Positions 1 through 8,427 of a stretch of 64,000 nucleotides of DNA are shown here, in pieces. The DNA is from Qipengyuania gaetbuli (lineage in GTDB: Bacteria > Pseudomonadota > Alphaproteobacteria > Sphingomonadales > Sphingomonadaceae). Numbering within the stretch: position 1 is the stretch's first letter; each line of letters opens with the position of its first letter. Where the stretch lies: the NCBI RefSeq assembly GCF_020524765.1, contig NZ_JAIVLR010000003.1, forward strand, positions 1 through 64,000. The letters are read 5' to 3'. Made by a program: the position numbers and the translations under genes. Under the pieces are notes generated by a model. It did not search any database. It had not been told where the DNA came from and saw only the letters and a program-made list of their open reading frames with translations.

Positions 1-1497
1 AGCGGCGATACCGATGCCGACGGCGAGCTCGATGTCAACGAGACCTGGACCTACACCGCGCAGTACGTGGTGACCCAGGCCGACGTCGACGCCAACAAGC
101 CTATCGTTAATACCGCGACCGCCAATGCTGTCTCGGTAGCCTCGGGAGATGCGGCTGAAGAATCCTCGGACGACGCAAGTGTCGACGTGTGCTGGGAGCC
201 TGCAATCGACGTCGAGAAGCTTGTTTCGATCAGCGGCAACACCTTCGATCCCGTACTCGACGATCACGACAGTCCGACAGGACCTCAGGCGACGACGGCC
301 AATACGCCAATCTACTTCCTCGTATCAGTAGCCAATATCGGCAACGTCACGCTGACTGCACTCGACTTCAGCGATATCCTGTCGTCACCGGGAGGATCCA
401 TCTTCGCCGGAGAGCTCAACTACGCCGATCCCTCGATCGATGCCTGGGTTGATCTCAACGACAACGGATCGCGGGATGCGAACGAGGATTGGAACCTCAA
501 CGATGTCAATGCCGACGGCGTACTGGACACTGTCGAGCTCGCTCCGGGCGAGACGCTCAATGTCTACTACACCATGCCGTTCGAAGCCGGGCAGCACATC
601 AACACCGTTACGGTCACGACCGCGCAAGGTGTGTCCGACAGCGATGCGGCACATTACTTCGGGCTCAACGATCCGGGATCGGGCGTCCGCACCCCAGGCT
701 TCTGGCAGGGTCCGAACAATGGCCTTACGTTCTGGGACGGCATCGCCGACAACCAGGCGCACGACGGTGAAGGCTTCCCCGATGGCGATCCGGAGGCCGA
801 GGGTAACCAGGACCTGCTCTACGCGGTGGATTCTGACGGACCCGGTGATGGCAATGACAAGGACCCGATCCCGGTCGATAGCGATGGCGATGGCTCCATC
901 TTGGACGAGGCCGGTGCTGGGAAGGTCGGACTTCTGATCGGGGACTATAACAAGAATGGCGTTACGGATCCGGGTGAAGACACCTTCTTCATCTCGCTCA
1001 AGGATGCCCAAGACCTGGTCGATGCATCGACCAAGAGCGGCAACGACGTCATCTCCAAGATGGGCCGCGACGTCGTGGCGACCTGGCTCAATTACCTTGC
1101 CGGAAACAGCCTGGGCGACGGTTCGGAAGGCACGGCAAAGCATTACCTCGATGACGCCATCGACTGGATGCAGAGCTTCGCCGACGGCACACCCAAGGTC
1201 TCCGAACTTGGCGAAACCTTCGACGATTACGTGGCCGGTTCGCGCATCAAGACGAGCGACAACAGCTGGAAGTCCCCGCAAGGCGACAGCGATCACTCCG
1301 GCGCGGACATCCACAACGCACTCGCGGAATACAACGAGAGCGGCACGGTGAACGGCCTCTTTGTCGCCGGCGACGGGGACAGCGCGGCCTTCCAGGCAGC
1401 ATTGTCCGAGGCAGTGAACAGCGGGCTCTTCATGGTGGCACCGATCGGAGATGATCCGCTCGTGGTGGGAGATGGCATGACCATCGCCATCGCCTGA
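1..1497 (+). CDS. Large secreted repeat protein (DUF7507/DUF11-like), C-terminal part, 5' end outside window
   Basis: The reading frame is open from base 1, so this is the C-terminal 498 residues of a longer protein. It begins inside a DUF7507-like unit (TWTYTAQYVVTQADVD, then NTATA) and a second beta-sandwich-like unit follows to about residue 220. An RTPGFWQ motif comes next, then a distinct C-terminal region of about 270 residues. Asp/Asn-rich loops (DLNDNGSRD, DVNADGVLD, DSDGDGS, DYNKNGVTD) resemble calcium-binding loops. It lies directly upstream of ABC and HlyD type I secretion genes, so it is probably their exported substrate, acting at the cell surface or in the medium. The strongly acidic composition fits a calcium-folded secreted protein. 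The function is unknown; an adhesin role is inference. Confidence 0.8.
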   Translation, partial: SGDTDADGELDVNETWTYTAQYVVTQADVDANKPIVNTATANAVSVASGDAAEESSDDASVDVCWEPAIDVEKLVSISGNTFDPVLDDHDSPTGPQATTANTPIYFLVSVANIGNVTLTALDFSDILSSPGGSIFAGELNYADPSIDAWVDLNDNGSRDANEDWNLNDVNADGVLDTVELAPGETLNVYYTMPFEAGQHINTVTVTTAQGVSDSDAAHYFGLNDPGSGVRTPGFWQGPNNGLTFWDGIADNQAHDGEGFPDGDPEAEGNQDLLYAVDSDGPGDGNDKDPIPVDSDGDGSILDEAGAGKVGLLIGDYNKNGVTDPGEDTFFISLKDAQDLVDASTKSGNDVISKMGRDVVATWLNYLAGNSLGDGSEGTAKHYLDDAIDWMQSFADGTPKVSELGETFDDYVAGSRIKTSDNSWKSPQGDSDHSGADIHNALAEYNESGTVNGLFVAGDGDSAAFQAALSEAVNSGLFMVAPIGDDPLVVGDGMTIAIA

Positions 1498-1514
1498 GGA
1501 GAAACTGTCCGGGA

Positions 1515-1547
1515 CCGGCATCGCTGCCATCGCGGCAGCGGTGCCGG
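1515..1547 (+). terminator. Strong GC-rich hairpin between secreted protein and exporter genes
   Basis: Bases 1515-1528 pair with 1534-1547 over 14 base pairs (one G-T) around a five-base loop, 18 bases after the stop codon of the upstream gene. The downstream side reads ACCTTTCATT, which is only weakly T-rich. It may be a partial terminator or an mRNA-stabilising 3' structure that sets a high substrate-to-exporter ratio. It overlaps a possible GTG start at 1541, which argues for a later start of the next gene. Confidence 0.55.
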
Positions 1548-1573
1548 ACCTTTCATTGGGGGGAGGATTGGAC

Positions 1574-3304
1574 TTGGCAGACCTGGAACATGAATCGGAT
1601 GGGCCGAAGCCGCGCATAGCGCCGTGGTTGTCGGGTCCGCTGAAGAAGAGCCGCCCGCTCTACATGCGGGTCCTCGTCGCAGCCTTCCTGATCAATTGCT
1701 TCGCCCTTGTCACCGCCCTGTTCACGATGACGGTCTACGATCGCATCGTCCCGAACAATGCGACCGAAAGCTTGATCGGCCTTGCCATCGGGCTCGGCAT
1801 TGTCCTGGTCTTCGATTTCGTCCTGAAGCTCCTGCGATCTTACTTCGTGGACATCGCCGGTGCGCGTGTGGACCGCGATATCGGCCGCGCCATTTTCGAG
1901 CGTATCCTAGCCCTGCGCCTGGACCTCAGCCGGCACACCACCGGCGGCCTTGCGGGCCTGGTCCGTGAAATCGAGACGCTGCGCGATTTCTTCGCCTCCG
2001 CCACCATCACAGCGATGGTCGATGTGCCCTTCACCATCATTACGCTGCTGGTGATTGCCATGATCGGTGGTTGGCTGGTCATGGTGCCCTTGGTGATGAT
2101 CCCGGTGGTCATCTTGGCTGCACTCGCCACGCAGCCGGCCATGCGGCGGCTTTCGTCGCAGGCCCTCGATGAAGCATTGGGTAAACAGGCCGTGCTGGTG
2201 GAGACCATCGGCAGTTTGGAAACGGTCAAGTCGTCGAATGCCGGCGACATGCTGAGCAAGCGCTGGGACGAGGCGATGAAAGGCCATGCCGGCGTATCGC
2301 TGCGCCAGCGCCTGACCGCCAACCTCGCGACTACTGTCGCTGGTAGCGCACAGACCATGGCCTATACGGGCATGGTTATTTTCGGCGTCTTTGCGATTGC
2401 CGACCAGTCGCTGACGATGGGCGGCCTCATCGCCTGTTCTATCCTGGCCGGGCGTGCCGTTGCACCCCTCGGGGCGATTTCCGTCCTGCTGACGCGGATC
2501 CATGCAGCGCGCACCGCCTATCGCCGGATCGACGCGATGATGGAAATGCCCGCGGAAGGGCCCGAAGGCCTCGGTCTTGCCCCCGCAAAACTGGAAGGCG
2601 GGATAGAGTTCAGGGACGTCGATTTCCGCTATCCGGGCGCAGCCGAAATGGCCCTGACGGGTGTCAACTTCAACATCCGGCCGGGCGAGCACGTGGCCCT
2701 GATCGGTCCGATCGGGTCGGGCAAATCGACCGTCGCACGGCTGTTGATCGGGCTTTACCCGCCCACGAGCGGCCTGGTCATGATCGACGGCACCGATATC
2801 CGGCAGCTAACGCCCAAGTCGCTACGTGCGAAAGTAGGCGCGCTGCTGCAGGATAATGCCCTGCTTACCGGTACCATCCGCGAGAACATCATGCTCGGCC
2901 GTCCTGATGCCGATGACGAGGAGATGATCAGGGCTGCCAAGCTTAGCCATGCCCACGACTTCATCTCGCGCATGCCGAACGGATACGACCTCAGGCTGGC
3001 AGACCGCGGTTCGGGACTTTCCGGCGGGCAGCGGCAGGCCATCGCGATGGCGCGGGCACTCGTGGGGCAGCCGCCCATCCTCGTGTTCGACGAGCCGACA
3101 TCGGCAGTCGATACCGAGACAGAGGCACTGCTGATGAACAATCTGCGCCACGAATTCCAAGGGCGGACGCTGATCCTGATCACGCACCGCCCATCCCTCC
3201 TCGGCCTGGTGGACCGGGTCATTCTCATGTCGCGCGGGCGGGTGGCGATGGACGGCACCCCTGAAGACATCACGCGCAAGGTGACAAGGATAGCGGCACG
3301 ATGA
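1574..3304 (+). CDS. Type I secretion ABC transporter permease/ATPase
   Basis: Inner-membrane exporter of a type I secretion system (HlyB/PrtD/LapB family) that powers one-step export of a large protein through an adaptor and an outer-membrane channel. There is an N-terminal transmembrane domain (about residues 30-290) and a C-terminal ATPase domain with Walker A GPIGSGKST near 378, signature LSGGQ near 481, Walker B ILVFDEP near 504 and a switch His in LITHRPS near 535. No N-terminal C39 peptidase-like domain is present, as in the short PrtD-type members. I prefer TTG at 1574 because GGAGGA lies six bases upstream; GTG at 1541 is in frame but sits in a hairpin. It overlaps the adaptor gene by 4 bases (ATGA). 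Confidence 0.92.
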   Translation: MADLEHESDGPKPRIAPWLSGPLKKSRPLYMRVLVAAFLINCFALVTALFTMTVYDRIVPNNATESLIGLAIGLGIVLVFDFVLKLLRSYFVDIAGARVDRDIGRAIFERILALRLDLSRHTTGGLAGLVREIETLRDFFASATITAMVDVPFTIITLLVIAMIGGWLVMVPLVMIPVVILAALATQPAMRRLSSQALDEALGKQAVLVETIGSLETVKSSNAGDMLSKRWDEAMKGHAGVSLRQRLTANLATTVAGSAQTMAYTGMVIFGVFAIADQSLTMGGLIACSILAGRAVAPLGAISVLLTRIHAARTAYRRIDAMMEMPAEGPEGLGLAPAKLEGGIEFRDVDFRYPGAAEMALTGVNFNIRPGEHVALIGPIGSGKSTVARLLIGLYPPTSGLVMIDGTDIRQLTPKSLRAKVGALLQDNALLTGTIRENIMLGRPDADDEEMIRAAKLSHAHDFISRMPNGYDLRLADRGSGLSGGQRQAIAMARALVGQPPILVFDEPTSAVDTETEALLMNNLRHEFQGRTLILITHRPSLLGLVDRVILMSRGRVAMDGTPEDITRKVTRIAAR

Positions 3305-4617
3305 ACGCGTTCTCCAAGATAACGAGCAGCCTCCTGGGCGAGGAAGAGGAATTCGAAGAGCAGGAGCTCAAGGCGAAGAAATCGTCCAACCTGATCCTGT
3401 GGTCGATTGCCGCGTTCACGCTGATCGCGGTTGTTTGGGCTGCCTTTGCTACCGTGGAAAGGACAGTACGGGCGTCAGGCCGCGTAGTGCCCAGTTCCAA
3501 GCTGCAGGTCGCCTCGAACCTCGAAGGCGGCGTGGTGGAACAGATCCTTGTGACTGCCGGACAGGACGTCAGGCGCGGTCAGGTCCTCGTCCGCCTGAAC
3601 CCCGCGATTACCGGATCTGCGCTTGGCAGTTCGGAAGCCAGCGTCGATGCTCTGGAAGCTCGTATCGCGAGGCTGCGTGCCGAAGTCAGCGGCGGTGCGC
3701 CGGAATATGGCAGTTTGCCCGACAGCCAGGTGACTATCGAACGCTCGCTCCATTCGGCGCGTTCTGCGGAACTGAGCAGCCTCCGGTCTGCCGGACAGGC
3801 ACGTGTCGTCCAGGCGCAGCGTTCGGTTGCGGAAGCACAGTCGATCCTTGCTGCACGCGAGTCCAATCTCGTCACGGCAAACCGAGAGCTGGAAATGCTG
3901 CGGCCCCTTGCGGCCCAAAGGATCGTGCCGGAGATTGAGCTCATTCAGGCCGAGAACGCGGCCCAGATCGCTGCCAGCGAGGTAGCCGCGGCAAGGGCCT
4001 CCCTCGCCCGGTCCCAATCGAGCATCGCCGAGGCACAGGCGGCGCTGGCGCAGCAGGTCAGCGATTGGCGCAGTCGTGCGGGCATGGAACTTTCGCAGGC
4101 GCAGGCGGATCTTTCGGTGCAGAAGATGTCCCTCCCCGGCCTTGAGGACAGGGTCGACCGTACGGTGATCCGTGCTCCCATGACCGGGCGGGTGAACCGT
4201 GTGTTCGTCACCACTGTGGGCGGAAGCGTCGGTTCGGGCGAGCCGATCGTGGAGATCGTGCCGACCGACGATGCTCTCTATATTGAGGCCATGGTGCGCC
4301 CGCAGGACATTGCCAATGTAGGTCTCGGCCAGCGCGCCTTCGTGGAAATCACCGCCTACAATCCAGCGATCTTCGGCAAAATGGCCGGAACCGTAACGTC
4401 GATTTCGCCCGATGCCGTCGTAAACGAAGAGACGGGCGAAAGCTTCTATACCGTTGAGGTTAGGACGACAGAGGTGCTGAAAGACCAGAACGGCGACCCT
4501 CTCGACATCGGACCCGGCATGGTGGCCAATGTCAGCCTCCTGGGCGAGGAGCGCTCGATCCTGTCGTACCTCTTCACGCCGATAACCTGGCTGAAGGAAA
4601 ACGCCTTCAGGGAGTAG
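3301..4617 (+). CDS. HlyD-family type I secretion adaptor (membrane fusion protein)
   Basis: Periplasmic adaptor linking the ABC exporter to a TolC-like outer-membrane channel; the 438-residue length is normal for the family. A short cytosolic segment rich in Glu is followed by one membrane helix at about residues 31-52, a lipoyl-like half-motif (VASNLEGGVVEQILV), a long Ala/Gln/Glu-rich coiled-coil hairpin (about 105-275), the second lipoyl half (DRTVIRAPMTGRVN) and a beta-barrel region with a membrane-proximal C-terminus. It is translationally coupled to the ABC gene. No TolC-family gene is visible in the window, so the outer-membrane partner is either upstream of it or shared. Confidence 0.92.
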   Translation: MNAFSKITSSLLGEEEEFEEQELKAKKSSNLILWSIAAFTLIAVVWAAFATVERTVRASGRVVPSSKLQVASNLEGGVVEQILVTAGQDVRRGQVLVRLNPAITGSALGSSEASVDALEARIARLRAEVSGGAPEYGSLPDSQVTIERSLHSARSAELSSLRSAGQARVVQAQRSVAEAQSILAARESNLVTANRELEMLRPLAAQRIVPEIELIQAENAAQIAASEVAAARASLARSQSSIAEAQAALAQQVSDWRSRAGMELSQAQADLSVQKMSLPGLEDRVDRTVIRAPMTGRVNRVFVTTVGGSVGSGEPIVEIVPTDDALYIEAMVRPQDIANVGLGQRAFVEITAYNPAIFGKMAGTVTSISPDAVVNEETGESFYTVEVRTTEVLKDQNGDPLDIGPGMVANVSLLGEERSILSYLFTPITWLKENAFRE

Positions 4618-4629
4618 GCGTCAGAAACC

Positions 4630-4812
4630 TTATTCGTCGCCCAACTGCACCAGAGATTGATCCTCGCGCTGCTCGCGCGGGTAATCCTCGGGGCGCACGC
4701 TCGACTGGTTCCGAAGCGCGATGTGGTCTTCGACCAACCCTCCGTCACGTCTTGCGCCCTCATCCCTGTTGCTCGGTCTACCCTGAGGATCGTCGCCGAT
4801 TTCGTATTCCAC
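4630..4812 (-). CDS. Small hydrophilic hypothetical protein (60 aa)
   Basis: GTG at 4812 is preceded by AAAGGAG with a seven-base spacer, one of the best ribosome-binding sites in the window, and the frame ends in TAA at 4630. The product starts VEYEIGDDPQGRP and is very rich in Asp, Glu, Arg, Gln and Pro, with no hydrophobic segment, so it is probably a soluble and perhaps disordered cytosolic protein. Its stop lies 12 bases from the converging adaptor gene. I recognise no family; the call rests on the Shine-Dalgarno site and the otherwise unexplained gap. The frame extends upstream to 4947, but that part lacks a comparable site. Confidence 0.55.
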   Translation of the reverse strand: MEYEIGDDPQGRPSNRDEGARRDGGLVEDHIALRNQSSVRPEDYPREQREDQSLVQLGDE

Positions 4813-4898
4813 AGCAAATCTCCTTTGCACGTGGAACGCGCTGGGCGCTTCGAGGTGTTTGGGGTTGAGACGAACAGTCGGGAAAAGACGCCGAGATG

Positions 4899-5627
4899 TT
4901 AAACGTTCAGTCGATGTGCCGCCAATGCTTCGTAATCTGATCGACATGCTTCGGCCACCGCTTCAAACTCCGGAGCGAGATCGGGAAGGCCGCCAGGGGG
5001 TGAGCCAAACCCGGTCGAGGCATTCACCTTGTCATACCAGTGAGCACCCCAGATCCCGTCTTCCGGATGTGGTCCTTTCGTCCAGGACAACATTGCCGGA
5101 TCCCATTCGATGCCCAGCTTTTCGCACAGCTTAGAAAGAAGGCCTCCGGGATTGTCGAGGATGTCGCTCGTGTCGACTACCGGCGGTGCGTAACCCAGCC
5201 GGTCGGCTTCCATCTCGAAGTACAATCGCTGTCGTGTCACCCCGAGATGCTCGGGCCGGATCGAAGTCCGCTTGTTGGCATAGCTTGCCGCTACACGGCG
5301 TGGATCCCGGATGAGGAAGGCGTGCCTCGTCTCGGGGAAGTCCCGAATATCGACCGGGCCTTCCATGTGATGAGGCATGTGCTTCTGGTACCAGATCGGA
5401 CTGCCGTCCGGACTTTCGCACCGCATCGCTTCGGCGACGGATTCCCAGTCGCAGTCCATATCGGCGATTACCGCATCGGCCATGGGTTGGGGATCGCCGG
5501 TTTCCTTCAGGTAGGCACCGTAGAAGGGTTCGTCGCTCACGTAGGTATCCGGTCGGGCGCCGAAGCTGCGCATCATCGCGGTCGAGATGTTGCGCGGTCC
5601 TGACCACATGGCGATGCGGATGGTCAC
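4899..5627 (-). CDS. Sulfotransferase-family protein
   Basis: A 242-residue P-loop-like protein of the sulfotransferase superfamily. The N-terminal segment IAMWSGPRNIST (about residues 5-16) matches the loop that holds the 5'-phosphosulfate of PAPS, and RHAFLIRDPRRVAAS (about 90-105) matches the 3'-phosphate-binding motif with its conserved Arg and Ser. The substrate cannot be inferred. The GTG start overlaps the stop of the aminotransferase gene (GTGA), so the two are translationally coupled and may act on the same amino-acid-derived compound. No membrane segment or signal peptide is seen, which points to a cytosolic enzyme. Confidence 0.8.
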   Translation of the reverse strand: MTIRIAMWSGPRNISTAMMRSFGARPDTYVSDEPFYGAYLKETGDPQPMADAVIADMDCDWESVAEAMRCESPDGSPIWYQKHMPHHMEGPVDIRDFPETRHAFLIRDPRRVAASYANKRTSIRPEHLGVTRQRLYFEMEADRLGYAPPVVDTSDILDNPGGLLSKLCEKLGIEWDPAMLSWTKGPHPEDGIWGAHWYDKVNASTGFGSPPGGLPDLAPEFEAVAEACRSDYEALAAHRLNV

Positions 5628-6562
5628 GTGCGCGCCCTGCCCATCGTGTCCGCAGCCAGCCGCGCGAGGTACAGCTTCTGGAGGCGTTCCACCATCGGCC
5701 CGCGCTGGGTGCCAAGCACCCTTCCGTCGATCTGTCCCACCGGAGCAACGCCGGCGAACGTGCCGGTCGTGAAAGCTTCCTCCGCACCGTAGACATGCGT
5801 CAGCGAGAAATTACGCTCGCGTACGGTAATGCCTGCCTCGCGTGCGACTTCGATGACCATGCCCCGCGTGATGCCGTCGAGGCAGTAGTCGCCGCTGGAG
5901 GTCCAGATCTCCCCGTCCTTCACGATGAAGAAGTGAGTGGAATTGCAGGTCGCGACGAAGCCGTGCGGGTCCAGCATCAGCCCTTCGTCGGCACCCGCTT
6001 GCGCTGCCTGGATGCACGCCGTGATGCAATTGAGCTTGCTGTGCGAATTCAGCATCGGGTCCTGCACGTCGGGGTATCCGCGGCGAACATGGACCGTTGC
6101 GAGGCGCAGCATGCGGGTTGCGGTTTCGGGCGCGGGCTCCTTCCATTCCGGTATGATCACGATGGTCGCGGGCGACACGACCACACGCGGGTCCTGGTAG
6201 GGCGTCGAGCGGATACCGCGCGTGCACATCAGGCGGACATGCACGCCATCTTCGGTCATGCCATTCGCATCGCAGACGGCGTAGAGCCGTGCTTCCAGCT
6301 GTTCGCGCGAGACGCCAAGGTCCATCAGGATTGCCTTCGCGCCCCGCCACAACCGGTCGAAATGGCGGTCGAGGAAGGCGAAGCGTCCGCCATGCATCCG
6401 GATGCCTTCCCACACGCCGTCACCCAGCATGAAACCGCTGTCGAACACGCTGATCTTCGCATCGGGCCGGCGGAAGTGTTCGCCGTTGATATCGATCCAG
6501 ACGTTTTCATTACGGCTATCGGGGACGTACAGGTGGGTGCCGCGCTCTTCCTTGTCGGTCAT
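5624..6562 (-). CDS. Class IV PLP aminotransferase (branched-chain/D-amino-acid type)
   Basis: A fold-type IV PLP enzyme of 312 residues related to IlvE and D-amino-acid aminotransferase. The family start FDSGFMLGDGVWEGIR (about 40-55) is clear, Lys177 in NSHSKLN is the expected Schiff-base lysine, and LDGITRGMVIEVAREAGI is a typical late motif. The segment GFVATCNSTHFF aligns by eye with the usual G-x-V-x-E-x-N-x-T-N motif, so the Glu that normally contacts the PLP ring nitrogen appears to be Thr205. It may be a lyase-like or divergent transaminase rather than IlvE. It overlaps the antiporter upstream and the sulfotransferase downstream by 4 bases each. Confidence 0.83.
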   Translation of the reverse strand: MTDKEERGTHLYVPDSRNENVWIDINGEHFRRPDAKISVFDSGFMLGDGVWEGIRMHGGRFAFLDRHFDRLWRGAKAILMDLGVSREQLEARLYAVCDANGMTEDGVHVRLMCTRGIRSTPYQDPRVVVSPATIVIIPEWKEPAPETATRMLRLATVHVRRGYPDVQDPMLNSHSKLNCITACIQAAQAGADEGLMLDPHGFVATCNSTHFFIVKDGEIWTSSGDYCLDGITRGMVIEVAREAGITVRERNFSLTHVYGAEEAFTTGTFAGVAPVGQIDGRVLGTQRGPMVERLQKLYLARLAADTMGRART

Positions 6563-8412
6563 TTGCCCCTCTTGAGGATTTCATCCATCTGCGCGGTGAG
6601 GATCGGATCCCATTCGCTGCGCAGTTCCTTGACCCGCTGCATCAGCGGCTCGTTCTCGTGATACGGGATGTCCAGACGATAGAGACTGGCCACCTCGGGC
6701 ATGAACCTGCGATCCATTTCCTCGAAGGCGTCGGTCGCAGCCTGGGCCTGCTGCCGGTCCATGCCGAGCGCCTCGAAGGCGGAGCGGCCCATGCGCAGGC
6801 TGCTGTCATAGGTTTCGCGTATGATGTCGCGGCAGCCATAGGCCCATAGCTCGTAGACATGGTTGCGATCGATCGCGCGCGCGATGACGTGCAGCTTCGG
6901 ATAATGCTTGGTCGCGTATTTCACGAGCTTGTCGATTTGCTCGCGCTCGTCCATCGCGACGACGAGCAGCCGGGCTTTGTCGATGCCGGCGGAGTGCAGC
7001 AGGTCCGGCCTCGTCGCATCGCCGAAATAGGTGCGGAAGCCAAACTTGCGGACGATTTCCAGCTGGTGGCTGTCGTAGTCGATGACGGTGGTGGAGTGAC
7101 CCGCAGCTTGCAGCATGCGGTCGACGATGCCGCCTACCCTGCCCCTTCCCGCGATAATCACGGGATTCTCTTCGTCGATCGTATCCGCTTCCAGTTCGTC
7201 GCCCGTGCAATAGGCATGCGCGATTAGCTTGTCGTAGAGGATGAACAGTAGCGGCGTGACCAGCATGGTGAGCGCCACGATGAGCAGCAAGAGTTCCGCG
7301 AATTCAGGTTCGAAGACAGCATTGGCAACCGCGAACGCAATAAGCACGAAGGCGAACTCGCCCGCTTGCGGAAGGCTGAGACAGAACAGCCAGAGCGCCT
7401 GCCGCCTGAGGCCGTAAAGCCAACCCACTATGAACAGCACGGCCAGCTTCGCCGCGATGGTGACGGCCGCCCAGAAGACTACGTCCTGCCAGACCTGCTG
7501 GGCCAGCACGAAGTCGATGCCTGCCCCTACAGTGATGAAAAAGAGGCCGAGGAGCAGGCCCTTGAAGGGGTTGATGTCGCTTTCCAGTTCGTGCCGGTAC
7601 TCGCTCGTGGCGAGGACGACGCCTGCCACAAAGGCACCAAGCGCGGGCGACAGGCCGACAAGCGACATGAGCAGGGCAATTCCAATGACCACCACGAGAG
7701 CGGCAGCCGTGAACAGTTCGCGCAGGTTCGCCGCGGCGATGTAGCGGAACAGCGGGCGGATGGCGTAAATGCCAATGCCGACGACCGCCGCCACCGCCGC
7801 GATACGTGACAGGGCGGCGAGCCACACCGACATGTTTGCCGTGAGGTCCAGCCCGCCATGGCCTTCTTGGCTATGACCCGCACCGCTTGCGTAGAGCTCC
7901 GGCATGGCCAGCACGGGCAGCAGCGCCAGGATCGGGATGACCGCGACGTCCTGTACCAGCAGCACCGAGAAGCTGGCTTCCCCGCCTTCGCTGCGCAACA
8001 GGTTCTTCTCGGTCAGGGTCTGGACGATGATCGCGGTCGAAGAGAGCGCGAGGACCATGCCGATCGCCAGCGCTGTCTGCCATGGCTGGGCATCGATCAG
8101 GGCAATTCCCATGATGGCGAGCGTAGTCAGCACGACCTGCCCGCCGCCAAGGCCCAGCAGCTTGCCGCGCATCGCCCACAGCCGCTTTGGCTCCATCTCG
8201 AGGCCGATGATGAACAGCATCATCACCACCCCGAATTCGGCGAAGACCTGCAGTGCCTCCACATCGACATTCAGCGCGCCCAGCACCGGACTGATCGCCA
8301 TGCCGGCGAGAAGGTAGCCGAGCATCGAGCCGAGCCCGAACCGGCTCGCCAGCGGCACGGCAACGACCCCCGCAACGAGGATCAGGAAGGCGAGGATCAG
8401 GAAACCGGTCAC
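6559..8412 (-). CDS. CPA2-family monovalent cation:proton antiporter with RCK domain (KefB/KefC-like)
   Basis: An inner-membrane cation/proton antiporter of 617 residues. The N-terminal 390 residues are a series of about 12 hydrophobic helices typical of the Na+/H+ exchanger fold. A TrkA-N/RCK nucleotide-binding domain starts near residue 410 (NPVIIAGRGRVGGIVDRML, a GxGxxG-like Rossmann loop) and a charged C-terminal tail follows. Such proteins exchange K+ or Na+ for H+ and are gated by NAD(H) or, in KefB/KefC, glutathione adducts. The start is GTG. It is the first gene of the three-gene leftward coupled run with the aminotransferase and sulfotransferase; a functional link is not obvious. Confidence 0.88.
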   Translation of the reverse strand: MTGFLILAFLILVAGVVAVPLASRFGLGSMLGYLLAGMAISPVLGALNVDVEALQVFAEFGVVMMLFIIGLEMEPKRLWAMRGKLLGLGGGQVVLTTLAIMGIALIDAQPWQTALAIGMVLALSSTAIIVQTLTEKNLLRSEGGEASFSVLLVQDVAVIPILALLPVLAMPELYASGAGHSQEGHGGLDLTANMSVWLAALSRIAAVAAVVGIGIYAIRPLFRYIAAANLRELFTAAALVVVIGIALLMSLVGLSPALGAFVAGVVLATSEYRHELESDINPFKGLLLGLFFITVGAGIDFVLAQQVWQDVVFWAAVTIAAKLAVLFIVGWLYGLRRQALWLFCLSLPQAGEFAFVLIAFAVANAVFEPEFAELLLLIVALTMLVTPLLFILYDKLIAHAYCTGDELEADTIDEENPVIIAGRGRVGGIVDRMLQAAGHSTTVIDYDSHQLEIVRKFGFRTYFGDATRPDLLHSAGIDKARLLVVAMDEREQIDKLVKYATKHYPKLHVIARAIDRNHVYELWAYGCRDIIRETYDSSLRMGRSAFEALGMDRQQAQAATDAFEEMDRRFMPEVASLYRLDIPYHENEPLMQRVKELRSEWDPILTAQMDEILKRGK

Positions 8413-8427
8413 ACTATGCGCCCTATA

